Positions 8,794 to 18,004 of a stretch of DNA of 19,044 nucleotides are shown in pieces. The notes below the pieces were generated by a model that saw nothing but the letters and a program-made list of their open reading frames with translations, was not told where the DNA came from and ran no database searches. The stretch's first letter is position 1. Each line of letters starts with the position of its first letter. The stretch spans positions 1 to 19,044 of the forward strand of contig JAQWJG010000014.1 in NCBI GenBank assembly GCA_029248485.1. Direction: 5' to 3'. The translations under genes were made by a program, and so were the position numbers. Source of the DNA: SAR86 cluster bacterium. GTDB lineage: Bacteria > Pseudomonadota > Gammaproteobacteria > SAR86 > D2472.

Positions 8794-9979
8794 CCATGGT
8801 AGCAACTGTATTAATGTCTTTATCACCTCTTCCAGAAACGTTAATTACAATGTGGTGATTCCGTTTATAGTCCTTTGCAATGTGTTCCAATGCTGCAAAT
8901 GCATGAGCAGTTTCTAGAGCTGGCATAATGCCCTCGAGTTTTGTAACTAAATGAAATGCATTTAAAACTTCAACATCATCGACAGCAATATAATTTGCTC
9001 TTCCAGAATCTTTTAAATTTGAGTGTTCTGGACCAACTCCAGGATAATCTAAACCAGCTGAAATAGAATGTGTATCTATGACTTGGCCATTTTGATCTTG
9101 CATAAGATAACTCTTTGCTCCATGCAAAATACCTGGTTCTCCATCATTCAAGGGAGCTGCATGCTTCCCACTCATTAAACCACTGCCAGCAGCCTCTACA
9201 CCAATTAGCGCAACATTAGACTCTTCAAGAAAAGGATAAAAAATTCCCATTGCATTTGATCCACCGCCAACACATGCAACAATTGCATCTGGATATTGAT
9301 TAAATTGATCGATGGACTGCGTTCTTAATTCTCTTCCGACAATGGCATTAAAATCCCTAACTATCATTGGATACGGGTGGGGCCCAGTAACACTACCAAT
9401 AATATAATAGGTATCCTCGATATTGGTCACCCAATCTCTCATAGCTTCATTTAATGCATCTTTTAGGGTTGCAGTTCCAGAATCTACTGCATGAACTTTT
9501 GCTCCTAATAGCTTGATTCTATAAACATTCAGAGATTGCCTTTCTACATCTGCAGCCCCCATATAAATATGGCACTCAAGACCCAGTCTTGCTGCAACAG
9601 TTGCTGTGGCAACTCCATGCTGCCCTGCACCTGTTTCCGCAATAATCCTTTTTTTGCCCATTGCCTTTGCAAGCAATATTTGCCCCACTGTATTATTTAT
9701 CTTGTGAGCGCCAGTATGATTTAGATCTTCTCTTTTTAGCCATATTTGCGGTCCAGAATAATGCTCTGTTAATCTTTTTGCGAAATACAAGGGGGAAGGT
9801 CTACCCACAAATTGAATTAAATCTTGATCAATTTCTTCAATAAATTTCGGACTATTTTTAAGCTTCCCATAGGTCTCATCTAGCTCTTTTAAAGCATGCA
9901 TAAGTGTTTCAGGAACAAACTTCCCTCCATACTCACCAAAAAAGCCATCAGAATTTGGCAAATCAGTTAAATTATCCAT
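8774..9979 (-). CDS. trpB: Tryptophan synthase beta chain
   Basis: TrpB is the PLP enzyme that joins indole and serine to tryptophan. It is 401 residues (E. coli 397). The Schiff-base lysine is Lys93 in HTGAHKINN. The cofactor phosphate loop is GGGSNAMG, and the [13 protein letters not shown] opening is standard for TrpB1, the form that works with Trp[11 protein letters not shown], which positions the substrate carboxylate and the catalytic glutamate, is intact. It starts 8 bases inside the end of trpF, within its last codons, with no separate ribosome binding site. It is followed by trpA with a 20-base overlap. Nothing unusual in the protein. Confidence 0.98.
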   Translation of the reverse strand: MDNLTDLPNSDGFFGEYGGKFVPETLMHALKELDETYGKLKNSPKFIEEIDQDLIQFVGRPSPLYFAKRLTEHYSGPQIWLKREDLNHTGAHKINNTVGQILLAKAMGKKRIIAETGAGQHGVATATVAARLGLECHIYMGAADVERQSLNVYRIKLLGAKVHAVDSGTATLKDALNEAMRDWVTNIEDTYYIIGSVTGPHPYPMIVRDFNAIVGRELRTQSIDQFNQYPDAIVACVGGGSNAMGIFYPFLEESNVALIGVEAAGSGLMSGKHAAPLNDGEPGILHGAKSYLMQDQNGQVIDTHSISAGLDYPGVGPEHSNLKDSGRANYIAVDDVEVLNAFHLVTKLEGIMPALETAHAFAALEHIAKDYKRNHHIVINVSGRGDKDINTVATMDGISLD

Positions 9980-10580
9980 TTTTAAATTTTTTTATAATCT
10001 CAGCTATCAGAGTTTTATCTTTAAGTGCGAGTGATGATTCTACCCCAGAGTTAACATCAATACACCAAGGATTCATAGAGACAGCTTTTTTAATATTCTC
10101 AGAGTTTATTCCGCCAGCAAGCACATACCCCTGCTCAAGCGAGATATTATTTAGCAAGTCCCAATCAAAAACTTTGCCAGTTCCTCCATACGAACTATCT
10201 GAAAATGTTTCTAACAGTATCGCATCAGCTGATGAAAAATTATTTATAGCCTTAAGAGATTGAGAATTTTTTACTCTGATGGTTTTCCAAAATGGTTGAT
10301 TGAATTGCTGGCAGAAAGCATCTCCTTCATCCCCATGAAATTGCAAAATAGAATTTTCAATTTTAGTTGTAATTTTTCTTACTTCTTCAACTGATGGATT
10401 TACAAAGACAAAAACCGGCGATGTATTCTTAAAATTAAAATTTTCTAAAGAAGTTAACAGATGATCGGAGATTTTTCTTGGGCTATCATTGGCCAATATG
10501 AAGCCAACAAAATCAACACCCATGTCGCAAGCATATTGCAATATATCTATATCGTTTATCCCGCAAATTTTTAATTTCAT
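9972..10580 (-). CDS. trpF: Phosphoribosylanthranilate isomerase
   Basis: TrpF carries out the Amadori rearrangement of phosphoribosylanthranilate to CdRP in tryptophan synthesis. It is a 202-residue free-standing enzyme, not fused to TrpC as in E. coli. KICGI at the N-terminus carries the catalytic Cys6. LQFHGDE and the phosphate-binding [10 protein letters not shown] and [16 protein letters not shown] segments are in order. The catalytic acid, Asp126 of the Thermotoga enzyme (ILLD), is Glu124 here (ILLE; codon at 10209-10211). Everything else looks functional. It begins by an ATGA overlap with truA and overlaps trpB. trpE, trpG, trpD and trpC are not in the window. Confidence 0.95.
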   Translation of the reverse strand: MKLKICGINDIDILQYACDMGVDFVGFILANDSPRKISDHLLTSLENFNFKNTSPVFVFVNPSVEEVRKITTKIENSILQFHGDEGDAFCQQFNQPFWKTIRVKNSQSLKAINNFSSADAILLETFSDSSYGGTGKVFDWDLLNNISLEQGYVLAGGINSENIKKAVSMNPWCIDVNSGVESSLALKDKTLIAEIIKKFKNG

Positions 10581-11371
10581 TGCCTTGGGCTAATAAAGAA
10601 ACTCAAAGGATTAGCTGCATCATTATTTAAACCTAAATTGATTTTTTTATAATCAGCACCAGTAAAAAAAAGGCCTTGAGCTTGGGCTGTCTTGCCTGCA
10701 ATCTTTCGATCTTGAGCATTTAAAATAGTCTTCATATCTTTTCCAGAACCCTTGGACATATCTAGCAAAGTGCCAATAATAATTCTAACCATATTATACA
10801 AGTAAGCATTTGCGCACATGCTGATAATTATAAAATGATCCTTTATTTCAATATCAATACTATGGATTGTGCGAACTGGGTTTTTTGCGGTACATTTTGA
10901 TCCCCTAAATGAATTAAAGTTGTGCGTCCCAATTAAATGTGCAGCCTCAGCTTTCATAATTTTGAGATCAATTTCATTTTTTTCCCAATAAACATAATCT
11001 CTTAAAAAAATTGGTTGAGTCTTGCCTGTATAAATAATATAGGAATAAGTCCTATTAATAGCATCAAATCTTGAATGGAATTCATCTGGTACTTTTTGAA
11101 TAGAGGAAACTGAAATATCATTTGGTAGCAGCGAATTTAGACCTTTAAGCCATTGAATTATTTCTCTGTTATCGTTTGATGAGAAATCGAAAATCTGGCC
11201 TGTGGCATGAACTCCGGCATCTGTTCTACCAGCATAATTAATTCGCCCATCAAGCGTTCCAATAGAAGAAATAGCTAATTCAATCTGATCTTGAATGGAG
11301 GATGCGTTTTTTTGAGATTGAAATCCAGAGTAATTAGAACCATCGTATTGACAAATACCTACAAATCTCAC
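10577..11371 (-). CDS. truA: tRNA pseudouridine(38-40) synthase TruA
   Basis: TruA makes pseudouridine at positions 38-40 of the tRNA anticodon arm. It is 264 residues. The catalytic aspartate is Asp51 in the invariant GRTDAGVHA. The opening CQYDGSNYSGFQSQ and the later FNSFRGSKC and YNMVRIIIGTLL are hallmark TruA segments. The start codon is GTG at 11371, placed by the family N-terminus (MRxxxxxxYDG). It lies 3 bases after the fimV stop and overlaps trpF downstream, the conserved fimV-truA-trpF order of gammaproteobacteria. Confidence 0.97.
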   Translation of the reverse strand: MRFVGICQYDGSNYSGFQSQKNASSIQDQIELAISSIGTLDGRINYAGRTDAGVHATGQIFDFSSNDNREIIQWLKGLNSLLPNDISVSSIQKVPDEFHSRFDAINRTYSYIIYTGKTQPIFLRDYVYWEKNEIDLKIMKAEAAHLIGTHNFNSFRGSKCTAKNPVRTIHSIDIEIKDHFIIISMCANAYLYNMVRIIIGTLLDMSKGSGKDMKTILNAQDRKIAGKTAQAQGLFFTGADYKKINLGLNNDAANPLSFFISPRQ

Positions 11372-11374
11372 AAT

Positions 11375-12736
11375 TTATTTCTTTTCTTTTAAAAGGGAGT
11401 AAGCCTCTGAAACTATAAGATCATTTGTTGAATTCGCTATCAGCTTATCTAAAATTTTTGTTGCGCTCTCCCAGTCATCCATCTCGATATAAGTTCTAAC
11501 CAAATCTAATTCTTGAGTTTCAATATCATTGGATATGCTCAGGTTAGTTTGGAAAGTGTTACTCTCATCTTGTAAATCTTCTTCTACAGCAGCTTTTGTA
11601 AATGTAGGTCTCTTACTTGATCGAATAAGCATGTAAGCTATTGCGAAACCTAACAACAAAGACAAAACACCAACCCAAAATAGATCCCGCAGATCAAAAA
11701 CTTGAGAATTTTTAGAAGTATTTGCGTTTATAGAAAAATCAGATTGTGATTTTAACTCAATGAATGAAGTATTCTTTTCAACAATCTCTGAAGCATTTAA
11801 CTGGGAATTATCAACCTCTTTAACTAAATCCAGTTGTGACTCAGAAGTTGAGCTATTGATGGAATCTTTCATCACTTCTGTATCAGTAAAAATTTCCACT
11901 GGAGCAGTTAATTTTAATATTGGTTTAATTGCAGATCTTTTGAGCTGACTATTTCGTGCATCCATGAAAGCAATGGATTCTTTGGCAGAAATTGCTGAGG
12001 TTGAGGCAACCAATTCTTGCGAGGGTAAAGCAAGATCAATATCCCCTCTTACCCTATTAATATCCTCATCAATGAATGCATTCGGGTTTTCAAGATAAAA
12101 ACCCCACATAATTTGATAAATTGAAGCGTCATAATTCTGACTGACAGATTTCGAAACGCTCCAAATAGTTTCCACCTCATCGCTTGGAATACTCTTGGGA
12201 TCTTCAGCCTCCTCCGTAATATCATTAGCAGGCTTTGCAAGAGAGAAAGCATTAGATTCACTGGGCTCAGGATCTTCGTAATTGGACTCTTCGGATAATA
12301 TTTTTTCTAAATCATATCTTTGTGGCTCGCCATAAATTTTTTTTGATGGCAATTTAAAAGAAACTTGAGATTTTGCTTTGGGAACTAGATCATTCTGCGG
12401 AAGAAATATAAAAATATCTTTTTTTAATTCGTTTTTGATATTTAGCCGAAAAGAAATATAGTCTTCTAGATGGGTGCTGGGTAAGGCTAAGGTTAGACGC
12501 TTATAATCTTGAAGATTTTCAAAAATTTTGAACTCAAAGTTAAAATCAGATAAGTCATCATTTGATTTAAAGTTTTTGATAGAGATATCATCTTCAGCTA
12601 AATTAGTTGTTGAACTGATCTTAATTTGGACTAAATATAATCCTTCTGAATTAATTTCTACATTAGGACTTCCAATTACTATGCTTGCATAAAGGCTATG
12701 ACTAAAGAGAGCTAGAAAAAGAATAAGCTTTTTCAT
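11375..12736 (-). CDS. fimV: FimV-like inner-membrane assembly/polarity protein (short form)
   Basis: FimV proteins organise the cell pole and type IV pilus or type II secretion assembly in Pseudomonas. The domain order is recognisable in 453 residues, about half the Pseudomonas length. A signal peptide ends near SLYA (residue 17). A beta-rich N-terminal region follows (about 18-115, with LTLALPSTHLEDY), then an acidic linker. A FimV core/LysM-like segment spans about 189-255 (ETIWSVSKSV, NPNAFIDEDINRV). A membrane helix lies at about 352-371, and the cytoplasmic C-terminal FimV domain at about 410-453 (LDLVRTYIEMDDWESATKILD). The long acidic repeat region of larger FimV proteins is missing. 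Position between asd and truA supports the call. The linker is compositionally biased and should not be used for homology. Confidence 0.88.
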   Translation of the reverse strand: MKKLILFLALFSHSLYASIVIGSPNVEINSEGLYLVQIKISSTTNLAEDDISIKNFKSNDDLSDFNFEFKIFENLQDYKRLTLALPSTHLEDYISFRLNIKNELKKDIFIFLPQNDLVPKAKSQVSFKLPSKKIYGEPQRYDLEKILSEESNYEDPEPSESNAFSLAKPANDITEEAEDPKSIPSDEVETIWSVSKSVSQNYDASIYQIMWGFYLENPNAFIDEDINRVRGDIDLALPSQELVASTSAISAKESIAFMDARNSQLKRSAIKPILKLTAPVEIFTDTEVMKDSINSSTSESQLDLVKEVDNSQLNASEIVEKNTSFIELKSQSDFSINANTSKNSQVFDLRDLFWVGVLSLLLGFAIAYMLIRSSKRPTFTKAAVEEDLQDESNTFQTNLSISNDIETQELDLVRTYIEMDDWESATKILDKLIANSTNDLIVSEAYSLLKEKK

Positions 12737-12738
12737 TT

Positions 12739-13755
12739 CTATGAGTTGATACCAAGAAGCTCTTCACATATTTGAACTGCATTCAAAGCCGCCCCTTTGC
12801 CATAAACATTATCAGCCACTATCCACATTGAAATCCATGATTCACCATCGAGCTTCTGCGAACGAATTCGTCCAACATAAACGTCCTCTGTATCAGAAGC
12901 ATTTTCAACAGGGGTTGGATATAAGCCTTCTTGCGGGTCATCAATTACTCTTATTCCTGGTGAATTTTCTAGGGTTTCCATAATTCCCTCTCGGGATATT
13001 TCCTCATCCACCTTGAAAAAGACAGCTTCCGAATGCCCATTAAATACTGGAACTCTTACACAGGTTGCTTGAACTTGAATGTTTGGATCAAGAATTTTGT
13101 GAGTTTCCCAAACTAGCTTCATCTCTTCTTTGGTAAAATTATTTTCTAAAAAAATATCGCACTGCGGAATAACATTAAAAGCTATTTGTTTTGGATATAC
13201 AGGTGATTGAGTTGCTGAATCAGTGAAATATGTTTGATTATGGAGCTCCTCTAATGCAGCCTTTCCAGTTCCTGATACTGCTTGATATGTAGCTATATTT
13301 AAAAACTTGATTTTTACTTGATCATGGATTGGTTTTAGAGCCATTAGTAACTGAGCTGTAGAACAATTTGGGTTAGCTATAAGAGATGGTTTTGAGAGAC
13401 TCTTTAGAATTTCTCCATTAATTTCTGGAATGATCAAAGGAACATCATCCTCATATCTAAAATTAGAGGATAAATCAATTACAAAACTTCCTTGCGCAAC
13501 AAAGTTTCTTGCATATTTCTCTGCAACACCTGAGCCAGCAGAAAATATAATAAATTGTCCTTTTTCAGGGCTAAAGTTTTGTAATGATTCAACTTGATAT
13601 TTTTGATTATTAAATTGAATTGATGATCCTACGGTCGAATTACCAAGAGGTATAAATTTGTCTAGAGGAAATGCTCTTTTTTCAAGCAATTGGATGATTT
13701 TTGTCCCAACAACACCAGACGCGCCGACCAAAGCAAGAGATACTCCTTTATTCAT
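12739..13755 (-). CDS. asd: Aspartate-semialdehyde dehydrogenase
   Basis: Asd reduces aspartyl phosphate to aspartate semialdehyde, the branch point to lysine, diaminopimelate, threonine and methionine. The NADP-binding GASGVVGTKI opens the protein. The nucleophilic Cys131 is in NPNCSTAQLL, and the acid-base histidine is in VFNGHSEAVFF. I chose the ATG at 13755 (338 residues) over the ATG at 13761 because AAAGG lies 6 bases before the former and directly abuts the latter. The start overlaps leuB by 8 bases, and 2 bases separate the end from fimV. leuB-asd-fimV is a conserved order. Confidence 0.96.
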   Translation of the reverse strand: MNKGVSLALVGASGVVGTKIIQLLEKRAFPLDKFIPLGNSTVGSSIQFNNQKYQVESLQNFSPEKGQFIIFSAGSGVAEKYARNFVAQGSFVIDLSSNFRYEDDVPLIIPEINGEILKSLSKPSLIANPNCSTAQLLMALKPIHDQVKIKFLNIATYQAVSGTGKAALEELHNQTYFTDSATQSPVYPKQIAFNVIPQCDIFLENNFTKEEMKLVWETHKILDPNIQVQATCVRVPVFNGHSEAVFFKVDEEISREGIMETLENSPGIRVIDDPQEGLYPTPVENASDTEDVYVGRIRSQKLDGESWISMWIVADNVYGKGAALNAVQICEELLGINS

Positions 13756-14830
13756 GCTCATCCTTTAAGATGCTAATTATAGATGGAGCAACTTCTTGTG
13801 TTTTCATGAATTCATTTGAGGTGGATATATCTTTTGTTCTATAACCTTTGCTTATAAAAGTTTTTATTGCTGATTCAATTCTTCTGGCAAGATCAACTCT
13901 TTCAAGCGAGTATTCAAAAGCCATTGCGAGAGAAGCAATCATAGCAATTGGATTTGCAATATCTTGACCAGCAATATCTGGTGCGCTGCCATGACATGGT
14001 TCATACATACCTTGAGAGGAGCTATTTAAAGAGGCAGAGGGAAGCATTCCAATTGAACCGCTTAATGTGGCTGCAATATCTGAAAGCATGTCTCCAAAAA
14101 GATTTCCGGAAACAATCACATCATATTGATTCGGATTTAATACTAACTGCATAGCAGTATTATCTGCAAGCTGATGTGAAAGCTCGACCTCGGGGTACTC
14201 GGCACTCATTTCGGTGACTACACTTCTCCAAAATTTTGAAACTTCTAGAACATTGGCTTTTTCAACAGAGCATAACTTTTTGTCTCTATTCATTGCAGCT
14301 TCGAAAGCGACCTTAGCGATTCTTCTAATCTCATCTTCGTTATAGATCATTGTATTAAAACCATACTTAGGAGTTTCATTTTTGACAATTCCTCTAGGCT
14401 CTCCAAAATAAACTCCTCCTGTTAACTCCCTGACTATGAGAATATCTAAATTTTCAATAATATGATTTTTCAGCGGGGATGCAGATGCAAGCTCATTAAA
14501 TAAAAAAGCAGGTCTTAAATTAGCAAACAAGCCAAGAGATTTGCGCAACCCCAATAAAGCTTGTTCTGGTCGAACGTCCCAATCAAGATTATCCCACTGG
14601 GGCCCACCAACAGCGCCAAATAAAATTGCATCTGAGTTCTTTGCCATATCCAATGTTTCTTCAGTCAAGGGTTTGCCAAACTCATCGAAAGACGAACCGC
14701 CAACTTTTCTTTCAGATAACTGAAAATCTAAATTTTGCTCATCAATTAGATATTGCAAAACTTCATTCATTGAAGAACTTACTTCTTTACCTATCCCATC
14801 TCCAGGAAGAATTAATATTTTTTTTGTCAT
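13748..14830 (-). CDS. leuB: 3-isopropylmalate dehydrogenase
   Basis: LeuB oxidises and decarboxylates 3-isopropylmalate with NAD in leucine synthesis. From the ATG at 14830 it has 360 residues (E. coli 363). A TTG at 14842 would add four residues, overlapping the leuD stop, but has no ribosome binding site. Family motifs are complete: LPGDGIGKEV, the substrate loop with RKSLGLFANLRP, RELTGGVYFGEPRG, and the metal site in VSGNLFGDMLSDIAA. The NAD-binding end reads EPCHGSAPDIAGQ. It starts 8 bases after leuD and overlaps asd by 8 bases. Confidence 0.97.
   Translation of the reverse strand: MTKKILILPGDGIGKEVSSSMNEVLQYLIDEQNLDFQLSERKVGGSSFDEFGKPLTEETLDMAKNSDAILFGAVGGPQWDNLDWDVRPEQALLGLRKSLGLFANLRPAFLFNELASASPLKNHIIENLDILIVRELTGGVYFGEPRGIVKNETPKYGFNTMIYNEDEIRRIAKVAFEAAMNRDKKLCSVEKANVLEVSKFWRSVVTEMSAEYPEVELSHQLADNTAMQLVLNPNQYDVIVSGNLFGDMLSDIAATLSGSIGMLPSASLNSSSQGMYEPCHGSAPDIAGQDIANPIAMIASLAMAFEYSLERVDLARRIESAIKTFISKGYRTKDISTSNEFMKTQEVAPSIISILKDEHE
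13762..13766 (-). promoter_or_regulatory. Ribosome binding site of asd
   Basis: AAAGG on the minus strand sits in the last codons of leuB, 6 bases before the ATG at 13755. It favours this start over the ATG two codons upstream. Confidence 0.55.
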
Positions 14831-14838
14831 TTTTGCAC

Positions 14839-15480
14839 TCAATTGTTGTAGTCAAAAAGCCAGGGTCTCTTATTTCTTCTTATTTTCTCGAAAGCTTCAA
14901 TATGATGTTTATGTTTTAAAGTAATATCTACATCATCTAAATTATTAATAATGCGATCAAGCAGGCTGTCCTTTACATTAAATGAATAAGAAGATTCGCC
15001 ATCAAATTTAATATTTTTTTTCACCAAATCAATTTGAAAACTAGTCGGTGAAGTGCTACAAATTTCAAATAAATAGTTAATTTCCTTTTTGGTTAGCACA
15101 ATTGGAAGAACTGAGTTTTTAAAACAGTTGTTGTAAAAAATATCTCCAAACGAGCTTGCTATTACTGCTTTAAAACCAAAATCTCTTAGAGCCCATACTG
15201 CATGTTCCCTGCTTGAGCCACAACCAAAATTATCTCTAGTTAATAGGATTGCAGAGTTAGTAAATGGTTCTTTATTTAAAATGAAATCATGATTTTGAGA
15301 TCGATCATCTGAGGTCATGTCTAGCCTCCCTGCATCTAAATATCTCCAGCCATCAAATAGAAAATCTCCAAAGCCAAATTTTTTTATGGATTTGAGATAC
15401 TCAGTTGGAATAATTTGATCAGTATCAATATTATCCCTATCAAAAGTTGCTACGATGCCTGTGATAATTGAATTAGTCAT
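14839..15480 (-). CDS. leuD: 3-isopropylmalate dehydratase small subunit
   Basis: LeuD is the swivel-domain subunit of isopropylmalate isomerase and works with LeuC. It is 213 residues, within the proteobacterial range. [16 protein letters not shown] at the N-terminus and [15 protein letters not shown] in the middle form the substrate-binding surface. Its ATG overlaps the leuC stop as ATGA, as expected for subunits made together. Nothing unusual. Confidence 0.97.
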   Translation of the reverse strand: MTNSIITGIVATFDRDNIDTDQIIPTEYLKSIKKFGFGDFLFDGWRYLDAGRLDMTSDDRSQNHDFILNKEPFTNSAILLTRDNFGCGSSREHAVWALRDFGFKAVIASSFGDIFYNNCFKNSVLPIVLTKKEINYLFEICSTSPTSFQIDLVKKNIKFDGESSYSFNVKDSLLDRIINNLDDVDITLKHKHHIEAFEKIRRNKRPWLFDYNN

Positions 15481-16883
15481 GATGATGATGGATCTATTAT
15501 TTTGCCGTTTATCGCTGTTAATGCAGCCATCAGCGGGCTCATCAAATGAGTTCTGCCAAGATTACCTTGCCTGCCTTCAAAGTTCCTATTCGAGGTTGAT
15601 GCGCAACGCTCATAAGGCTTTAGCTGGTCAGGATTCATACCTAAACACATTGAACAACCTGGATCACGCCATAAAAAACCTGCATCAACAAAAATTTTGT
15701 CTAAACCCTCTTCTTCTGCTTGAGCTTTCACCATGCCCGAACCAGGTACCACAATAGCCTCAGTAATATCTTTTGAAACTTTCTTTCCTTGTATGACTGA
15801 GGCAGCGTCACGCAGATCTTCAATCCTTGAGTTAGTGCAAGAACCAATAAAAATCCTATCAAAACTTAAATCCTGAAGGGTTTTTGATTCATCTAGACCC
15901 ATATAAGTTTTTGCAAGCAATAGGTTTTCATGACTTGCTTCATCAACATCCTCTTGAGTGGGAATATCGGCATCAAAATCTATTGTCATTTCAGGTGAAG
16001 TACCCCAGGTAACTTGTGGTTTAATTTCAGATACATCAATGTTGATTGATTTATCAAAATTTGCATCAGGATCTGATTTTAAAGTCTGCCAATACTCGCT
16101 GGCTTTACTAAACATTGAATCTGATAGATTGGAGTGATTTTTAACATAATCAAGAGTAGTTGAATCAACCCCTGTAAGACCAACCTTTGCTCCAGCCTCA
16201 ATGGCCATATTGCAAATTGTCATTCTAGATTCCATTGATGCGGACGAGATATATGAGCCTGAAAACTCTATAGCATGGCCAGTGCCTCCGGCAGTTCCGA
16301 TTAATTTAATTAAATGCAAAACAATGTCTTTTGAGGTCACTCCTTTTTGAGGCATACCATTAAAATTAACTTGCATGTTTTTTAACTTAGTAATTTTTAA
16401 ACATTGAGTGGCTAACACATGCTCAACTTCAGAAGTTCCTATGCCCATGGCTAAACATCCAAATGCTCCATGAGTTGATGTATGAGAATCGCCACACACA
16501 ATTGTCATGCCTGGCAATGTATATCCCAGCTCTGGGCCCATTACATGAACAATACCTTGTTTATTTGAAGTTATATCAAATTGATGGATGCCAAAACTGT
16601 TGCAGTTTTTATCAAGTTCAACTACCTGAATTTTGGCCACCTCATCTTTGATTGATGCAGCATCAAAACCATTACCTCGATCAGTAGGAACATTATGGTC
16701 AGGAGTGGCGACATTTGCATCCAATCGCCATGGTTTTAATTTTTTATGCCTTAGACCTTCGAAGGCTTGTGGTGAAGTCACCTCATGAAGGTAGTGCCTA
16801 TCAATATAAATTAATGACTCATTAGTATCGTCAGTTTGAACTAGATGCTCATTCCAGAGCTTGTCATATAAAGTGGCAGACAT
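15477..16883 (-). CDS. leuC: 3-isopropylmalate dehydratase large subunit
   Basis: LeuC is the [4Fe-4S] catalytic subunit of isopropylmalate isomerase, an aconitase relative. The ATG at 16883 gives 468 residues (E. coli 466) and the standard opening [13 protein letters not shown]. The open frame continues upstream to 16958, but that stretch lies inside aroC and fits no LeuC N-terminus. Cluster cysteines are visible in FIGSCTNSR and [23 protein letters not shown] is the substrate motif. The start is one base after the aroC stop (TAG-G-ATG), so translation is probably coupled. No leucine leader peptide or attenuator can fit upstream, unlike E. coli leuABCD. Confidence 0.97.
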   Translation of the reverse strand: MSATLYDKLWNEHLVQTDDTNESLIYIDRHYLHEVTSPQAFEGLRHKKLKPWRLDANVATPDHNVPTDRGNGFDAASIKDEVAKIQVVELDKNCNSFGIHQFDITSNKQGIVHVMGPELGYTLPGMTIVCGDSHTSTHGAFGCLAMGIGTSEVEHVLATQCLKITKLKNMQVNFNGMPQKGVTSKDIVLHLIKLIGTAGGTGHAIEFSGSYISSASMESRMTICNMAIEAGAKVGLTGVDSTTLDYVKNHSNLSDSMFSKASEYWQTLKSDPDANFDKSINIDVSEIKPQVTWGTSPEMTIDFDADIPTQEDVDEASHENLLLAKTYMGLDESKTLQDLSFDRIFIGSCTNSRIEDLRDAASVIQGKKVSKDITEAIVVPGSGMVKAQAEEEGLDKIFVDAGFLWRDPGCSMCLGMNPDQLKPYERCASTSNRNFEGRQGNLGRTHLMSPLMAALTAINGKIIDPSSS

Positions 16884-16884
16884 C

Positions 16885-17970
16885 CTATTTATTAAATGGA
16901 GTAGATTGATCAACCATTCCACACTGAGCTTCATTTCGCAATAAATGATCCATAACAACCAAATTGACCATTGCCTCGGCTATAGGAACCGCTCTAATTC
17001 CAACACAAGGATCATGCCTGCCAGTTACTTCAACTTCAACTTCTTCGCCGCTAGCATTAATTGTTTGGCCTTTTGATTTAATACTAGATGTTGGCTTAAT
17101 AATGAACTCAAGCTCTATCAAGTCACCATTTGTAATTCCGCCCAAGATCCCCCCGGCATTATTTGATTTAAAACCATCTGTTGTCATTTCGTCTCGGACC
17201 TCAGAACCTTTCAGATCCAACATATTATGAGTATTTCCAATACTGACAGATTTCACAGCATTAATACTCATAATAGCTTTTGCTAAATCTGCATCAAACT
17301 TGTCAAAAACAGGTTCACCAAGACCAATTGGACAATTGGTTACTCTTACACCAAGTTTTGCTCCTACTGAATTACCTTCTGCAATCAACTCAGCAAACAT
17401 AACATCTAAGTCTTCCAATTTAGAATCATCTGCAAAAAAATACTTGTTAGAATTAGCATTTGATAAATTAATCTTATCTGCTGAAATAGAGCCAATTTGA
17501 CTCACATAACCATCCACATGAATGTCGTGCAAGTTAAGATATTTTTTAGCTATTGCGCCAGCTGCTACTCTCATCGCTGTTTCTCTTGCGCTTGATCGAC
17601 CACCGCCTCTATAATCTCGATGACCATATTTAGCTTGATAGGTTATATCAGCATGATTAGGACGAAAAACATCTTTAATATTCGAGTAATCTTTTGATCT
17701 TTGATCTTGATTATAAATAATTAAACTAATTGGAGTTCCCAAGGTCTTTCCTTCAAATACACCTGACAAAATTTCTACCAAATCATCCTCTTTTCTTTGT
17801 GTGGTTACATCAGACTGACCCGGTTTTCTGCGATTCAGTTCAGATTGAATGTCATCAGTTGAAATTTCTAATTGGGGCGGACAACCATCTATTATGCACC
17901 CAAGCGCCTTCCCATGGCTTTCTCCATACGTTGTAACTTGAAATAATTTTCCAAATGTATTGCCTGACAT
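16885..17970 (-). CDS. aroC: Chorismate synthase
   Basis: AroC converts EPSP to chorismate with reduced FMN, the last step of the shikimate pathway. It has 361 residues, the same as E. coli. Signature motifs are [11 protein letters not shown] near the N-terminus, [21 protein letters not shown], and [16 protein letters not shown]. The C-terminal signature is [17 protein letters not shown]. The ATG is preceded by a perfect TATAAT 7 bases upstream and no Shine-Dalgarno sequence. It joins leuC with a one-base spacer, a neighbour I do not know from the standard leu-asd-trp backbone. Functionally it feeds the trp genes further along the same strand. Confidence 0.98.
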   Translation of the reverse strand: MSGNTFGKLFQVTTYGESHGKALGCIIDGCPPQLEISTDDIQSELNRRKPGQSDVTTQRKEDDLVEILSGVFEGKTLGTPISLIIYNQDQRSKDYSNIKDVFRPNHADITYQAKYGHRDYRGGGRSSARETAMRVAAGAIAKKYLNLHDIHVDGYVSQIGSISADKINLSNANSNKYFFADDSKLEDLDVMFAELIAEGNSVGAKLGVRVTNCPIGLGEPVFDKFDADLAKAIMSINAVKSVSIGNTHNMLDLKGSEVRDEMTTDGFKSNNAGGILGGITNGDLIELEFIIKPTSSIKSKGQTINASGEEVEVEVTGRHDPCVGIRAVPIAEAMVNLVVMDHLLRNEAQCGMVDQSTPFNK

Positions 17971-17977
17971 ACGCAGA

Positions 17978-17983
17978 ATTATA
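17978..17983 (-). promoter_or_regulatory. Candidate -10 promoter element of aroC-leuC block
   Basis: TATAAT on the minus strand, a perfect consensus, ends 7 bases before the aroC ATG in the 34-base gap after the SDR gene. It would start transcription at about the ATG, giving a leaderless message. No good -35 is visible, since the expected position falls at the end of the SDR gene and reads AGGCTC. Confidence 0.4.
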
Positions 17984-18004
17984 GACTAAAAAGTTTAATA
18001 GAGC

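Noticed and set aside
8794..8826. GTG start for trpA 11 codons upstream
   Set aside because: A purine-rich stretch lies directly against the GTG with no proper spacing, and the extra residues do not fit the family; the ATG at 8793 gives 266 residues.
15477..15496. TCA/GAT trinucleotide repeat at the end of leuC as a phase-variable tract
   Set aside because: Only three or four units, encoding the DPSSS tail of LeuC next to the leuD start; too short to suggest slippage control.
16884..16958. Upstream 25-codon extension of leuC
   Set aside because: It lies within aroC and does not resemble any LeuC N-terminus; the ATG at 16883 gives the standard opening and length.
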